A stretch of 64,000 nt of DNA from Pomphorhynchus laevis. Lineage: Eukaryota; Acanthocephala; Palaeacanthocephala; Echinorhynchida; Pomphorhynchidae. The notes below the pieces were generated by a model. That model searched no databases, had not been told where the DNA came from, and saw nothing but the letters and a program-made list of their open reading frames with translations. The position numbers and the translations under genes are program-made. Every line of letters begins with the position of its first letter. Positions within the stretch are counted from its first letter, which is position 1. The DNA is taken from assembly GCA_012934845.2 (NCBI GenBank), contig WNNJ02002981.1:1-64000 (forward strand). The letters run 5' to 3'. Of this stretch, positions 1-11,400 are shown piece by piece.

Positions 1-965
1 ACAATTATGAAACTGAAGCTTATTAGCTCCCGAAGCACAGTTTATCACAATCGGATTTAAAATTATATATATAAGTTTGATATTTTTAGTTACATATTAT
101 ATGTACACTAGTTTAAACATATTGATTATAACTAACTACTTATAATTGAAAAAGCCCAGCAAAGGGCGAAACTGCTTTTATAATTCTCTGTTTTTTTTGC
201 CGGTGTAAATCAAAACACAAATATTAAAATGTATACAACGTGTATCCCAAAATAAGTATCGTATTGTAAAACTACACGTATCGAATTGTCAACGGGATAT
301 ATAAAGTACTCCATCTCTTAGATCGAAAAATCTATCGTGATTGTTTAACCTCTGTTATAGATCAATTTCCTCTTTCTAAGCACTCCCTTCTTACAATGCT
401 TTAGAAATAACTATCTGTCTCTGACTGATATGCTTTCCCCTTTACACCACTCATTTAATCTCTACTCGTGTACTGAGTTTTTGTCAGACAATAAGCTAGA
501 GAAGATCACCATTATTTTGATGTTAACATCCATATCTACTATATCTAATATTGCAGGTATATTGCTACTAAAATTCTAACGTCTTAAAGTAAAAATACTT
601 TACGTCTGAATTTTTAGATGCATTCAACAAGGAATAGAAATATGGAAAATACTCCATCTGTATTATGCGGTAAGTAACCGTTAAAGTTTTTTATTAATAT
701 TTTATTAAATTTTGATTTGCATTTAAAATTTTACTATAAATTTAATATAATTTAAACAATAATTGATAAATTCAATTTCCGTCTTAATTTTTTATGCATA
801 GAATTTAAATTTGCCTTTTAAATTATGTTAATGCGTAGTGATATTCGGCTGACGATTTGAACAAATGTCCATTCAAACGCTATTTATAACCCCGCAAATT
901 TATGTCATTATCATTATAAAATCCAGATACTTGGAACGAGTCGAAAAGTCAGAAGGTACCATACT
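1..965. other. AT-rich sequence, no gene seen
   Basis: No open frame with coding character and no recognisable repeat was found. There is one short stretch of ordinary composition (300-560) but I could not assign it. Confidence 0.4.
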
Positions 966-972
966 CATTCAG

Positions 973-1075
973 GCTATTCTTACTGTTATGGGAAACATAA
1001 CAGTAAGAATAATAATATTCTTACTGTTATGATAATAACAGTATTCTTACTGTTATAATAATATTCTTACATAAT
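973..1075. repeat. Short inverted/tandem repeat beside the LINE end
   Basis: The words ATTCTTACTGTTAT and its complement ATAACAGTAAGAAT alternate several times, giving a strong hairpin (for example 976-1007). The stretch lies directly downstream of the 3' end of the LINE at 1.1 kb and is followed by ATAA-rich simple sequence, so it probably grew from the LINE tail or its target. Confidence 0.6.
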
Positions 1076-1106
1076 TATTTATTTAAATAACAATAACAAT
1101 AATTAT

Positions 1107-3845
1107 TTATTCATTTGGCAAATGCGTGAAAACTGCACGTTTACAAACGTCATATACATATAAATTTCTAAAATTGTTTAAATGAGACCGGATTTGTCGT
1201 TTGAAGCACTGCAGGGAAGTTGATTGGCGTATATGAATGGGCAGATGATTCCACGATAGAGGAGCAGCCACTAGGAAGGAGCGAAGTCCAAAGGAGGTAG
1301 AGTAGTTTGGGACATGTAAAAGAAGGGAATTACAGGAACGCAAGGAACAGTAAACAGGACGAGAATTATCAAGAAATAATAATAGGTAGGATGTATGATC
1401 AAAACGACGAAGACGGAGGAGAATTCGGACGGCTGCGTTGATGATGCGTTGTAAAGGAAGAGGAGTGGATTAAGGTGAGTTGGAAAATAGACTAAGACAA
1501 TAATCGAGTCTAGAAAAAAGAGAGAAGATATGAGAGTCATACAATAAGGGAAATCGATCAATCTACGAACTTGACGGAGGTTGCGGAGTATCAAGGTAGA
1601 TGAGCGTACTTTATCTCTAACGAAAGGTTTAAGTGAAAGTCGGTTGTCAAAATGGAAGCCTAGGAAAACGAGATTATCAACGATAGGAATAATTGTAGAA
1701 TTTAATGATACGGAGGGAGGTTCGAAGCCGAGGCGTCGAGGTAGGATCCACATAATTTTAGATTTATCAGGATTCAGAGAAAGGCGAAGGGAAAAAAGAT
1801 GATTGGAAATTGAGACAAGACAGTTTGAAGCAGAAACACTAAGATCGTTAATACGATAAGCAGGTGCATGATCATAGATGGGAATGTCATCAGCATTTTG
1901 CATAACATGGAAGTTAAATGTATGAGAAATTGAAGACATGTCACTGAGAGGGAGAAAAACGAAGGGCCCAATACTGAGCCTAGTGGAACACCGGACTGGA
2001 GGAACAAAAGATTTGAGAGAAGTGTTAGAATAGACGCGAATTGTACGGTTTGATAGATATGAAGAAAACCATGATACAGTGGGTAAAGAGAAGCCATAAC
2101 CATGACGAAGGCGATTGAGAAGAATCGAGTGATCGACGATGTCAAAAGCAAATAGCAGATTAAGAGAGTACGCTTAGTACGCATAATAATGAGATGAGAA
2201 CGGCGAATATAAAGGTAGTGAGCACGGAGATGTGGAGAGATTATGTTTGGAGAATGTTTAAAAAAACGATTAAACACACGAATAGTGACGGATTTGACGC
2301 TTAGAACGACAACAGTAGGAATGTAACCAGGGAGCATGGCGCAAGCGCTGAGAACGTCGTGGTCGAATGGGTAGAAGGTTATTGAGTATAGTCGTAATTT
2401 TAGAATCAAACAGAATGCAAAGATCATCGGGAGAAAAATAGTCGAGTGTAAGCGAAAAGAGTGAAGAATTGAGTAAGGCAGAACAGAAAATAGAGATATC
2501 GAGAAGTTTCCAAGGTCTCACTTGGAGAAGTTAATGTTGGAGGTTGAGAGGAAGTATGGGTATAAGGACGAGTAAGAGTGACAAGGAAATGATCGGACAA
2601 ACCAGGATCAGTAATTGACAAGGAGGTATAGTCATTGAAGCAGTTAGGAACAGCAATGATGCCGAGAGCACCGCCGAGAATATGAGTTGGGCTTGTTGAA
2701 AGTAATTTATACTTAAAATCAGAAAAAGTATTAGTTAGAGTGATAGAGTCAGAGTCAGCTGGGCTCTATCACTAAAAGATCACTAAGAAGATCGGCAAGT
2801 TCGTTAAAGAACATACATGATGGGGCGGCTGAGCCTGGATTTTTGGCTCGTGCGTACGATGTTAAAATTCCCGTTTATTTGACGGATTGATAAGGATGAC
2901 TGGTCTTTGTTTTCACGTCGATGCTTCTCAATGCGAACAAAATTGATTTGGGCAATATCAGAAGGGGAGCGGTCAGAAAAGATACGACAATTAAATGAAG
3001 TTGTAAGAAGTTTAAAGCGTTGGAAGAGGGTCAAGGAGACATGTACACACAAGGAGCCTTGTGTGTACAACGTGAAAATTTCCGTTGATTTGACGTATAG
3101 ATAAGGATGACTGGTCTTTGTTTTCACGTCGATGTTTCTCAATGCGAGCTTAATTGAGCTGGGCAATATCAGAAGGGGAGCGGTCAGGAAAGATACGGCA
3201 AGTAGATGAAGTGGTAAGAAGTTTAAAACGTTGAGAGAGTACTGAAGAGGCATGTGAAGTATGTCGGAAAACGATTTTTAAGAGTGGAGGACTGAGATGA
3301 TTGGATTTGTTTAAACGAATAAAGGATACAGGATCGATATTATTGAAGAGGGATGGATTATCATCAGGAAGAATGGTTGAGAAAATAGACCTGAAAGCAG
3401 ATACATCATTGTCGAGGCGACATTGAGAATAAGCAGATTCGGGAAACATTAAGTTAGATATGATAATGCATTGATCGCGTGAAGGAAAACGATTACGTGG
3501 AAGTGGTGGACGGACAGACCTGGTAGAAGTAGAGGCAGGAGAGCAGGTAAACGTGGGAGTGACAGAAGTGCTCGATTGATAATGAAGATAAGTTGGGGCA
3601 TGTGTGACAGGAGTGGAGTGTTGAATCGGTTGATCGGATATGTTACTGGAGATGATTTTGACGGAATTATGTAAATTATTGAGAAGTGATACAGGGGAGG
3701 TCGAGTAAGGAGTATGGTAAGTAATCCTATACGGAAGTATAGGAAAAGATACTTTACTATTCGAAGTTAGTAAATAGTTAAAGATATACTGACAGAAACA
3801 TTTAAGAAAAAGGATTTCTTTCACACTAGCACGAGCGCATCTCTG
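1107..3845 (-). mobile_element. LINE-A copy 1 (APE-type non-LTR retrotransposon), degraded
   Basis: Read on the minus strand, the pieces come in LINE order. ORF1-like protein is at 3824-3150 (Ser/Thr/Pro-rich, then an RPPLPRNRFPSRDQCIII-type domain). An endonuclease end with the APE motif GLSDH is near 2610. RT pieces follow, GVPLGSVLGP near 2010 and LNPDKSKIMWI near 1760, then the fingerprint LGFHF...LSLKPFV...VRSS. The C-terminal end reads SFLVAAPLSWNHLP (about 1260). Reading frames change several times, so it is a dead copy. The 3' end reads CACGCATTTGCC (about 1117-1128), shared with the copies at 34.14 and 44.58 kb, which places all three in one family. GC content is visibly higher than in the surroundings. 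The clade (CR1/Jockey-like) is not resolved. Confidence 0.85.
2872..3250 (-). repeat. Tandem duplication inside LINE-A ORF1
   Basis: A block of about 200 bp occurs twice in a row: GATAAGGATGACTGGTC...TTTCACGTCGATG...CAATATCAGAAGGGGAGCGG at about 2890-3040 and again at about 3096-3245. The copies differ at scattered sites, so the duplication is not recent. Both encode the ORF1 stretch FKLLTTS...CRIF.DRSPSDIAQ. Confidence 0.75.
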
Positions 3846-4813
3846 TTTTTAAGTAGGGCTTGTAATATATCGGATTTTCTTTAAATCTACACTAAATATA
3901 ATGGAAATTATAATATGACGTGATCTGAACAAATCATGAGTTATTCAATACTAGAGTTTGTGGAAATGTGTAAAAACGACATTTACACAAAAATAACGTG
4001 TGTGAGCTTTTCAAAAATTTTCTATGTATCAATTTCTTAAAATGAAGAGCAACATTTTGCATCTAGAAATCCAAATGCCAAATAATATATTCATGCGACA
4101 GATTGTATTACATTTAGTTTTACATTATCTACACAAAAATTTAACATTTCCAATTTAAGGTTCGGGGTTGAAACCCAGTCTGCATCGCTTGCTGCAATTT
4201 ATCATTCTCAAACTTTTGAATCAAGCTTGTCAACTTGTATCGTTTTAAAAATCACAAAGTGATTTTTTTAAATGTAGTCAGGGTTACTACGTGACTCTCA
4301 CTTTGGTCAGCTATCGTACTCTGAGGATTTCATTCAAGAAACTGATGCCATTTTAGATCCGATCAAACACTTACATGAAAGAGAAATTCAAATTGAGGAT
4401 TAACATGAAATTAATTCACTAAAGAATCTGATTAATGACTAGCTCAAATATTATTTGTGGCAAACAAATATTATCACGACCTGCTTGTTGAAGATATTAA
4501 TTATTGTGTGAATATATTTCTATTAAATTCATTAAATGCCAATATGAAAAGCCCCAAGGCTAAGAAATCCCTAAGGCTTTGGGGTATAAGTATATATGGC
4601 AAAAACATATTAAGGAAAAAGCCATAAGGCTAAGACATGTGTATAATAAATATCAAATATTTACTTTGGGAATTAGCAACCAGTCTCAGCGAATAAAATT
4701 TGAAATTATTTCAAATATTTTCATATCACATTAAGTTGTTTGAAAATCAATTACATCAGAATTTCGTTTTAATAAAGTTATTTGTATTCTAATTAAAAAC
4801 GTTTCTTTATGGA
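3846..4813. other. No gene seen
   Basis: AT-rich sequence without a supported frame. A short phrase at 4550-4590 contains an imperfect palindrome around CCCCAAGGC...GCTTTGGGG. A TTCGGGGTTGAAACCC word at 4164-4178 resembles a tRNA T-arm, but no tRNA fold can be drawn around it. Confidence 0.4.
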
Positions 4814-5047
4814 ATGCTGGAGCTTGTGCTGCTAGCATCACCAGAAACAAAACTTACAATTTTATCCAAATTGCACGTTTTGTTTCTAGCGAAATTGATC
4901 CTTGTTGAATGTTCCGAATGTAAAAATGGATCGACCGCAGTTATATATAATCATTTATTTTTTTGTAAACGTATAATTTGTTCTGAATGTTCAAAATTTT
5001 ACAGTAGTACAATGCTCAAAATTCCGTTTGCATTACCATCAAGTTAG
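4814..5047 (+). CDS. Short Cys-rich open frame, unassigned
   Basis: A 77-residue frame, possibly an exon. The second half has a cysteine pattern CSEC...FFCKRIICSEC, that is CxxC, then Cx4CxxC, as in zinc-binding ribbons or half of a RING/B-box. No partner exon, splice sites or family could be identified, and the N-terminal part is merely hydrophobic. It may be a chance frame or a transposon zinc finger. Confidence 0.2.
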   Translation: MLELVLLASPETKLTILSKLHVLFLAKLILVECSECKNGSTAVIYNHLFFCKRIICSECSKFYSSTMLKIPFALPSS

Positions 5048-5164
5048 TCTAATCATTTGACTAAGAATATTTCAGATTTAAAGATTTGCAGTGCTCTTAA
5101 GTTACGTTTGTATATTGTAACACAATAGCGTATATTTAACGAAATTGTTCAAATAAGATTTTTT

Positions 5165-5402
5165 CAAATTTATTTTTATTGGTATTTCAAGTTATAGCCA
5201 AAAGGCCGTTTCAACTGATCACATAGGAAAAATATAAAAAATAGAAAATAAGTAAATAGCGGTTACATAATATTGTACACACCCGGAATGCCATGATCGT
5301 TAATCCACTGACGCAGTTGAACTTTAAATTGAGAGAAGTCCTTGGTACACGCTATTTCTCCTAGCAACGTGTTCCAGGCGTTTAATGCTTGATGTGAGAG
5401 TA
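5165..5402 (-). mobile_element. 3' end of a LINE (C-terminus of RT ORF plus UTR)
   Basis: On the minus strand the frame from about 5400 to the stop at 5263-5265 reads ALNAWNTLLGEIAC...SQFKVQLRQWINDH and ends GVYNIM. This is the WN.L...S...FK..L...L signature at the end of many LINE reverse transcriptase ORFs. About 90 bp of UTR follow, ending in ACCAATAAAAATAAA, where the copy stops. A short copy of the same end (AACGCCTGGAACACGTT) lies at 17762-17782 and a partial one at 17543. Confidence 0.7.
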
Positions 5403-5404
5403 TA

Positions 5405-6840
5405 ACAGTTATTAAATATCAGTTATTAATATAACAGTTCTTTATTTTATTATTTAATTATTCAATTTTGATTTAGCATTATTATGTTTTGTTTATTTTA
5501 TAATTATATTAAATACGTAGACTCAGTTAGCTGATTTAATTATAAGAACTCTTTAATTAATTAAAGCATTTTTTCAATTTTATCATTATATTCAATACGT
5601 AACTCAATGACCTCTAATCATTAACATTAAATTAAATTAATTTAAATTAAATTAAATCAATTAAATTAAGTTAATTTAATTAACATTAGCTAAAACTACT
5701 TTCCTTATTCTATTACAACGTCTGTTATTTATTAGTCAATTCCTAAAAATGACGTTTATTTTAAATTTCAATTTTATTTTTTAACTTGATTTAAATTATA
5801 GAAAATCTAAAAACAATTATTAATTTTATTATTTAATTACTAAATTTTGATTTAGCATTATTATGTTTTGTTTATTTTAAATTATATTAAATACGTAGAC
5901 TCAGTTAGCTGATTTGATAATTATTTAATTTTTATTTTGTATTATTTTAAATTTGTAAACAATATAATTATTAAATTATAATTATTAAATTTTAATTTAA
6001 TAATTAAATTTATTATAAAATATTATAATATTTTATAAAATATTATAAAATATTTCAATTATTTTAATTTCGTTTATTTTAAATTTCAATTTTATTTTTT
6101 AACTTGATTTAAATTATAGAAAATCTAAAAACAATTATTAATTTTATTATTTAATTATTAAATTTTGATTTAGCATTATTATGTTTAGTTTATTTTATAA
6201 TTATATTATAACAATACGTAGACTCAGTTAGCTGATTAGATTTGTTCCAATCATTATGACATCGTCGATTTCGAAATTATAAAAAATCTAAAAACAATTA
6301 TTAATTTTATTATTTAATTATTAAATTTTGATTTAGCATTATTATGTTTTGTTTATTTTATAATTATATTAAATACAGAATTTTTCAAATAAAATTAATC
6401 CGGTTTTAAGAAGAGGAAAACCGGATTTCAAGAAATTTTCTGAATAAATCAATCACATTGGCAAAAAAATTTCTTTTTTTTACATAGTTGATAATGATCC
6501 ATTATTGATAAATAATTATTAGAGCTGGATTAAAGAAAAAAGTAAAATATTTTTGATATTTCGCTAACTACTGTTAGCATCGTCGTTTTGATCAAGCTTC
6601 GATAATTGACTATTATTCAATTAACTCTCATATTAAATATCAGTTATTAATACTTTTTAACCATTATATTATAATATGATTCATCTTATAATAACGGAAA
6701 AGAACTCAAATTATAGAAAATCTAGAAACAATTATTTATTTTATTATTTAATTATTAAATTTTGATTTAGCATTATTATGTTTTGTTTATTTTATAATTA
6801 TATTAAATAGGTAGAATTTTTCAAATAATAACTTCTATAA
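5405..6840. repeat. Cluster of PLE-1 tail units
   Basis: The AT-rich unit that elsewhere follows the PLE-1 module is repeated here about five times in the same orientation (about 5430-5545, 5760-5920, 6070-6240, 6275-6380, 6700-6830). Its landmarks are GAAAATCTAAAAACAATTA, GATTTAGCATTATTATG and ATACGTAGACTCAGTTAGC. Some units are cut short or have diverged. No RT frame is present, so this is a local array of element ends. Confidence 0.8.
6543..6605 (-). other. Hammerhead-like hairpin motif (family 3)
   Basis: Read on the minus strand: GACGAT, then the perfect six-base-pair hairpin GCTAAC-AGTA-GTTAGC, then GAAATATC. It belongs to the dispersed family best preserved at 35.7 and 42.3 kb, where the left word is CTGATGAT or CTGAAGAT. 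Confidence 0.5.
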
Positions 6841-7018
6841 GTTAATTAATTATTAACTTAATTATAAGTTTTATAATTAAAACTTAAAGACTTCCCAGCA
6901 AATAAAATTTGCGGGACCAGCAACATTTCAAGGTACACTTGGTGTATTTGTTGACCTTGAATGAATTGTTTAACGTTTTACCAAATAATGTTGAAAATAG
7001 CTTTCTATAAAAAGTACG

Positions 7019-7264
7019 ATGTCAGCCCGTTGGTCGGTTAATCATCAAATGATGGTACTTGATCTAGTCCCAATGCATCAAATTATCTACGAAGTCAATG
7101 GTTATCCAAATGATTGTGTTCAAATCAATATCGACAAGATCGTAGAGGACATTCGTTAAAATAAATGCTTAAGAACAGGTAAGCTTCCTCGTCATTTTTG
7201 GATTTTAAATCCAGCATGGAATAACTTGCCAGCGGGCGATAATCGACATCCGCGACATTATTAG
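7019..7264 (+). pseudogene. Coding-like fragment with one in-frame stop
   Basis: From ATG at 7019 the frame gives 46 residues (MSARWSVNHQMMVLDLVPMH...) to a TAA at 7157, then continues in the same frame with coding character (NKCLRTGKLPRHFWILNPAW...) to a second stop near 7262. Composition is less AT-rich than the flanks. I recognise no family. It could be a decayed exon or part of a transposon; TAA ends all four intact host genes of the window, so recoding is not a sensible explanation. Confidence 0.25.
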
Positions 7265-7305
7265 ATTTAAATGTTTTTATAAATTTAACTTGATTACATA
7301 TGTAA

Positions 7306-7645
7306 ATTGAAATTCTTCTGGTTGTGGCACGACATTTTCCTCACAGTTATTATTCATATACTTGATACTGCAGGGCGCTAATAATCAGCCGGGACTCATC
7401 AGCTGCTGATTTAGACCTACATGTCACGTTTCGACCCTTATTATCTGCGTACTCGGTACACTGGTGCTGAACTGATTCAAACACAGAACGTCTGTATCGA
7501 GCTTCCAATGTTGCATCTACTAGGCTAGCTGCTCCAGTGGTGTAGATACACATTTCTGATTTTTGTCGGTAAGGAATCGTATTATTGCAATCCATTATAA
7601 ACCTACCTTTAGTGTGTGATCCGCCGGATCCCAAATTTTAAATCA
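7306..7645 (-). mobile_element. tRNA-headed SINE with hammerhead-like core, copy 1
   Basis: Minus-strand copy. The tRNA-like head (A-box around AGCTAGCCTAGTAGATG, B-box-like GTTTGAATC) lies at the high-coordinate end. The body then shows GGGTC-GAAACGTG (complement of 7427-7437), CAGCAG (7403-7408) and CTGATGA (7396-7402). The tail reads GTCGTGCCACAACCAGAAG, complementary to 7320-7340. The same head, core and tail recur at 38.3-38.8 and 55.5-55.8 kb, which defines the family. An open frame over the copy is accidental. Confidence 0.75.
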
Positions 7646-8278
7646 TTAAACTTTAAATTTATAAAATTATTCCGGCAATTAGGATTTAACATTATTTGCT
7701 ATATATAATTTCTATTGTATTATTTTCTAATTTCTATTTATAGAAATTAAATAATAGTTTCTATAAGTGATTTTCAGGTTAACAATTTGAAATTAGCTGC
7801 AATATTTTTATTCCGGATACGAATCAAGTTTTTTTTTAAAAACCCATTACACCAGACTTTCGTTTACATATAAAATTAAAATTATTTTTATTTTCAAAAA
7901 GCTATTTTCTTTTGTAATTATTTTTTCTAGACACGTAATATTTTTCGGTTTGTGAGTGATCTGATTTTTGCATATTTTTATAGTTTATATTTTCTATAAT
8001 GATACTAAAGTCTCAAGAAGAAATGAGATAGTTAAGAAGAAATTAACTTTTATTAAAAACAATGAAAAAATCAGTTTCATATTTCTTTTTTAATTGAAAC
8101 TAAGAACCAAATTTTTTGATGAAAACATAACGGACTATACTTCAAATCTTTTGAAAATATTTAAAAGCATATACACCTTGACATTAAATTAAGAACTGAT
8201 AGATCTTCAGCTTAAAATGCCAAAGAAGCAAATCGGGATCGTTGTATTCTTTTCACTGTATTGTCTATTTTGGTTTAG

Positions 8279-8418
8279 AAAGCGAACTTAAAACTCCTGC
8301 GCCTCTTGCAAACAGAGATCAGCATCATCGAACGGCTTTCGCAAATCTAAGTAACAGACGTATCTTTGGCGATCGAAGAACATCAAAAATTCGTACATCT
8401 ATAAAATCCCATTACTCT
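8279..8418 (+). CDS. Securin-like gene, exon with D-box-like motif
   Basis: Acceptor TTTAG before 8279 and a consensus donor GTAAGTG after 8418. Encodes SELKTPAPLANRDQHH then RTAFANLSNRR. The frame stays open a little to the left (from 8242) without an ATG, so the true start lies in an exon further upstream. Confidence 0.65.
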
Positions 8419-11400
8419 GTAAGTGTTTATGTTAAATTATTATAACAAATTGTAGTTTATTTTTTATCCATACTTAAATTTTAATTAATAGAAAATAAAA
8501 ATTTTAGTTTAATCACATATCAGATAAATTGATATAATTACATGTTGCTGTTTAGTTCAAATAACTGAATGCGTAATTGAACTTAACTAACACGGTTTTA
8601 AACTCCCTATTTCTTTATTTTAATTTTTAATTAATCAAAAGTTGGATTAGAGAAGATAAATTTGTTTCTGCCCATATTGTTTTCAATTTATAGAAATATG
8701 ATTTGTTGAACCCAATTATGATTTGGGTTAAACAAATTGTCTTGATTATTACAAATTACTTACAATGAACCACTGATGAATCCGAAGTAACGCGGCGAAA
8801 GCTTTTGCAATATATAGTAACTAACTCAGCCTTTGATCTGATTAACTTTTGCCTCTATAGAAATATGAACTGAAATATTTTCATTTAATTAATAAAATTA
8901 CCAAACAATACATTATTAAAAATACAAGTATCGTTAAAAATTAATTGAATGCAAATTCTAAAAGTTAAAAATTTTAAACTTGAAATTTTTAAATTTTTAC
9001 AATCTTAAATTTTGTGAAGTTATTTTTAAAGTTATAATAATTGAAAAAATATTTACGGGCAATAGTTAAATATTACTAAAATAAAATTTTGAAACGGTTT
9101 TTAACTAAGTTGCATAGTGAAAAATCCAAATTAAGTGTGGAAATTATTAATTTTTCTAATTTAATCATTTAAATATGTTACACAACAATCTTTAGACGTC
9201 TAACAGATTAACGAACAACACAAATGAGCGAAGTCGCCAAATGCGAAAGCATAAAAATCTGAAACAACCAAGAAGGTCACATGTTCTTGATAAACAAAAA
9301 TCAGGTTTAAAATTTATGTTTTTCAATTTATTATTAACTATTTAGACGAGAACAAGCTAACATCAGCGGAATCTGTTTTGAAACTAGACAATCAGGAAAA
9401 TCAAATATTGGATAAAAACAAAAAGTACGAGAAAAAATCGTTGGAGGACACAATCATTGATATTGGTGTAAGGAATATTTCTTTTTAACATCTTTTATTA
9501 GATGTTTAATTAAACTAATAAGTTTTAAAAATTAATTTTTTTATTAAATTTTAATTTTTATTAATAAAAAATAAAAATTTTAGTTAATATATATATCACT
9601 AGGTTTTCCTCATGAACACCAGGCAGCATTCTATATATCCTCATCAGATCTGATGAGGATATATAGAATGCTGCCTGGTGTTTATGCCTCATCATGAGGA
9701 AAACATAGTGATTTATTTACGAGTACACCATTGTGTGTCCCAGGGCAGGTGTAACAACAAATTATATTTTATATATTTGTACACTTTAAAGTGTCCCTGT
9801 AAAACAGCATTTCTATTAAAAGGAATTTAGTGCCTGATGCATGGTTAAACCGGAATACGCACTGCCATGCACAGAGCTTATGCTAGATTTCCTCTGATGA
9901 TTTAGATTAACAGTTATTAACACTTAACTAATCCGTTTTTATTTTAAATCATCAATTGATTTCACGAATTGTATATTTGTCTTTAAATACTTAATTAAAC
10001 CAATGATGCATTAATTGATTTCAGGAAAAAACTGAAAGGTTTTAGCGCTTATTGATACTTACAAAATAATAGTAGATATTGCATTTGCAGTTATATGATT
10101 ATATTTGCATCATTATATTCGATTATATGATCACATTTTTGAAATATTAAACGATCACGTTCTTATGTGTCTTGGAAGCACGATTTTTAGATACAAATTA
10201 AAAATTTTAATTATCATAAACTAATCGCATTATTAGTAATTTATTAAAATTACTTAAAATAAATCTTTGCTTATTATTTTTTGATTCATAAAGGTTTAGC
10301 TTGCGTCTTCATAAAATAGCACCATTGAAGAGATAATCTACAAATGTAATTTTAAGCGGATCTACATTTGTATGGTATCTGTTTGAATTTACAAATTCAA
10401 ACATACGATCAGATGTAATTATGATTAACAAGTGATTTACAACAATATCGAGAATAGAAAGCATGTTGTCCAGACAACTCCACAGGGCGGGACTCATCAG
10501 TGGACGTATCTGTATCATCGTTGTTTCATCCCTCAGCAAGCACTATATTGACAATAAGCATGGTGGTCCTCCATCAGATTGAAATGAGTCATTGAAATCG
10601 TCTTGTTGGTAGTCGGTTGAATTTCATTTTGTTGGGATATTTGCGGACCTCTTCGACTAACTTGTATTTTAGCTGTACAGTTGTCTGGACAGCATCCTTC
10701 TTGTCGTAATGCGACCTGAAAGCTGAAGCTATTATGTAGCCAGCTAAAATATGTAGCCAGCTAAATGATTGGAGGTTTATATGTAAACCTTCTATTATTA
10801 ATTGCTGAAGTTTTTGTTAGATAAGCGTTATATTTATTATACAAAGTATATAATTTATTATTCATCCATAAGAATTTGTCGTTTAATAATATTTTTTATC
10901 TTAATTATATTAAACTCAATTATATCAAGCAAATATTAAAAATTAAAATTTTAAATAAAAGTCAATTTTTATGAATTGACTAATAAATAACAGACGTTGT
11001 ATCAGAATAAGAATTAGATTTCATCAGAAGAAACTGCTATGCTATCAGGTTTCGGCCCTAACTCCTCTACCCAACATAGCAGCGGGGCTAAATACGTGTT
11101 AATAGCATATTTCCCCTGATGAAATTTGATTATCTTGTATTATATTCCAATACAAAGTATATTATTTATTATCCATCCATAAACATTTTCCGTTATTAAT
11201 TTTAATTATTTTTTTAATACTATTGTGATATTTTTATAGTAACATAGTTTAAAATTTGCATATATAAAATTATTTAAATGATTTTGAAGAAAGCCAATAT
11301 CATTACATATTGTTGCAATTCTTAAAATTTCATTATTTAATGTATTATATTTTATATTATATGGTATGCATGAATGCTCATGCAAAAATATGTTTCTTGT

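Noticed and set aside
4160-4185. tRNA gene suggested by TTCGGGGTTGAAACCC
   Set aside because: No acceptor, D-arm or anticodon arm can be folded around it.
7350-7634. Minus-strand frame of 94 codons
   Set aside because: It covers the SINE copy from head to core; the reading is not conserved at 38.3 or 55.6 kb.
8242-8278. Start of the securin-like gene at the left end of the 8242-8445 frame
   Set aside because: The frame has no ATG there, and the TTTAG acceptor at 8274-8278 fits an internal exon.
10487-10503. CCACTGATGAGTCCCG (minus) as a further SINE or ribozyme copy
   Set aside because: Only the one strand of the core is present; head, second strand and tail are missing.
11005-11125. Hammerhead or HDV-like reading of the PLE-1 module
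   Set aside because: CTGATGA pairs in the outer stem, GAAA lies on the wrong side, and no nested double pseudoknot could be drawn; left as an unclassified structure.
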